Source: Paracoccus caeni
Lineage (GTDB): Bacteria > Pseudomonadota > Alphaproteobacteria > Rhodobacterales > Rhodobacteraceae
DNA: 64,000 nt
Assembly: GCF_016629665.1 (NCBI RefSeq)
Contig: NZ_JAEPRQ010000001.1
Coordinates: 434,001 to 498,000, forward strand
Reading direction: 5' to 3'
Position numbers and translations under genes: made by a program. Below are positions 63,037 to 64,000 of this stretch, in pieces (position 1 is the first letter of the stretch; the number at the start of each line of letters is the position of its first letter). The notes under the pieces are model-generated. The model was not told the origin of the DNA. It was given only the letters and a program-made list of their open reading frames with translations, and made no database searches.

Positions 63037-64000
63037 TTGAAAAATTCGCTGATCAGCAAAAATCGTGATTATCGCCTGCTGCTATCGGCAAGTTCGGTTT
63101 CAAATCTTGGCGATGGTATCGCAATGGTCGCGCTGCCATGGCTGACGACGATGCTCACCAGTGATCCGCTTCTGATAGCGGGGGTTGCTACCGCGCAACG
63201 TCTACCCTGGCTTCTGTTTGCATTGCCTGCCGGGGTCTGGACTGACCGCATGGACCGTCGATTGCTGATGGTACGGGCAGATCTGGTACGGGTCGCGCTC
63301 ATGGCGTTCACTATTCTTATGGTAGTTTCGCAACCCAGCTTGCCTGCGCTGGAAAATTCCAGCTCGGCTGCCATTCTATCCCTGATGCTCATCGCCTTCT
63401 TGTTTGGTTCTGCGGAGGTGATCCGGGACAACGCTGCCCAAACTGTACTTCCTGCAATTGTCGCGCATCAGGATCTGGAACGAGCCAACGGCCAGATGTG
63501 GAGCGCGGAGCAGATCACCGGGCAGTTTATTGGGCCGCCGCTGGCAGGGCTGCTGATCGCCACATCTGTAGCCATGCCCTTCGGGTTCGACGTATCGGCC
63601 TATGCGTTTTCCGCCCTTCTGGTCTGGATGATTGCCTTGCCGCCGAGAAATCTCGCCATCACCACCCGATTTCTCCCTGCATTGATGGAAGGGTTGGCGT
63701 GGATGCGGCAGAATCCCCCGATCCTGCGATTGGCGGTTATGTTGGGGGCAATCAACGCGGTATTCATCGGCGGTATGACGGTTCTGGTGCTGTACGCACA
63801 AGAGGTGCTGGGCTTGTCCGCTACAGGATACGGATTGCTGCTGACTTTCGGTGCAATGGGTGGCGTCGCAGGTGGTTTGCTTGCACCCGCACTGGCCCTT
63901 CGACTGGGCATGAGGTGTAGCCTTCTTACTGCAATTGGCGCATTCGTGGTCATCAATCTCATGCTTGGCCTTTTCGGCTCGACGGTTCTGACCGGACTTG
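63037..64000 (+). CDS. MFS transporter, truncated by the window end
   Basis: A frame of at least 321 codons running off the right edge. TTG 63037 is taken as start, with GGAGG 7 nt upstream; ATG 63016 is an alternative. It resembles the MFS_3/EntS-type exporters: NRDYRLLLSASSVSNLGDGIAMVALPWL, then the loop motif WTDRMDRRLLMVRADLVR, IRDNAAQTVLPAIV, ANGQMWSAEQITGQFIGPPLAG, and eight or more hydrophobic helices up to the edge. An efflux permease is likely; the substrate is unknown. Confidence 0.85.
   Translation, partial: MKNSLISKNRDYRLLLSASSVSNLGDGIAMVALPWLTTMLTSDPLLIAGVATAQRLPWLLFALPAGVWTDRMDRRLLMVRADLVRVALMAFTILMVVSQPSLPALENSSSAAILSLMLIAFLFGSAEVIRDNAAQTVLPAIVAHQDLERANGQMWSAEQITGQFIGPPLAGLLIATSVAMPFGFDVSAYAFSALLVWMIALPPRNLAITTRFLPALMEGLAWMRQNPPILRLAVMLGAINAVFIGGMTVLVLYAQEVLGLSATGYGLLLTFGAMGGVAGGLLAPALALRLGMRCSLLTAIGAFVVINLMLGLFGSTVLTGL

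Overview
The window looks like chromosome of a GC-rich alphaproteobacterium of the Rhodobacterales, most like Paracoccus. This is inferred from the PHB genes (phaA, phaB), a proline-utilisation pair (PutA with a divergent Lrp-type regulator), a run of tlpA-like, argH, small lipoprotein, lysA and TIGR02302 genes, an ftsE-ftsX-plsC string, a YdcH-like coiled coil, and the codon use of the right-hand two thirds. No rRNA, tRNA or CRISPR array was found.

Layout. (1) About 0.4-9 kb is an AT-rich, laterally acquired-looking cell-surface island: a Hint-domain protein, a large TPR plus sugar-transferase protein, a small ORF coupled to a family-2 glycosyltransferase/capsule-synthesis fusion, and a sulfotransferase-like protein. 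(2) About 7.5-15.1 kb is a graveyard of insertion sequences: IS66, IS3, IS21 (istA and istB, both damaged), IS66 tnpC and two IS110 scars. Mixed in are one orphan hypothetical gene and an H-NS/HvrA-type gene. (3) About 15.3-23.3 kb is an apparently intact Tn7/Tn5053-type transposition module: a Ner-like regulator with an upstream dyad, TniQ/TnsD, a TnsA-like nuclease, a TnsB DDE transposase with DD(35)E spacing, and a TnsC AAA ATPase. The last four overlap start-to-stop. Divergent from it are a two-HTH protein and a resolvase-like protein without a catalytic domain. (4) 24-26.7 kb holds two tandem paralogous RTX proteins, each followed by a strong hairpin.

(5) From 27 kb to the right edge the window is core genome: LysR and a TauE/SafE permease, a DEAD-box helicase, a ThDP-dependent enzyme, putR/putA, an SDR with an Hsp31-like protein, a Tat-type agmatine deiminase, a class A PBP, divergent ammonium transporters, polyprenyl synthase, a DUF2007-trmN6 pair, phaA/phaB, a nonsense-interrupted EAL gene, tag, a TlpA-like protein, argH, a lipoprotein, lysA, TIGR02302, a zinc-ribbon protein, ftsE-ftsX-plsC, a PPOX-class flavoprotein, a DUF1127-like protein, a hypothetical and a truncated MFS exporter.

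The two least ordinary things are the Tn7-like module and a dispersed non-coding repeat. In the module, the TnsA-like partner has its catalytic lysine position occupied by Arg/Asn. The repeat consists of five units of a TGTGYAC-type heptamer at an exact 11-bp period and occurs at three separate intergenic sites (about 31.0, 45.8 and 62.4 kb). Two of the copies share a further flanking palindrome.
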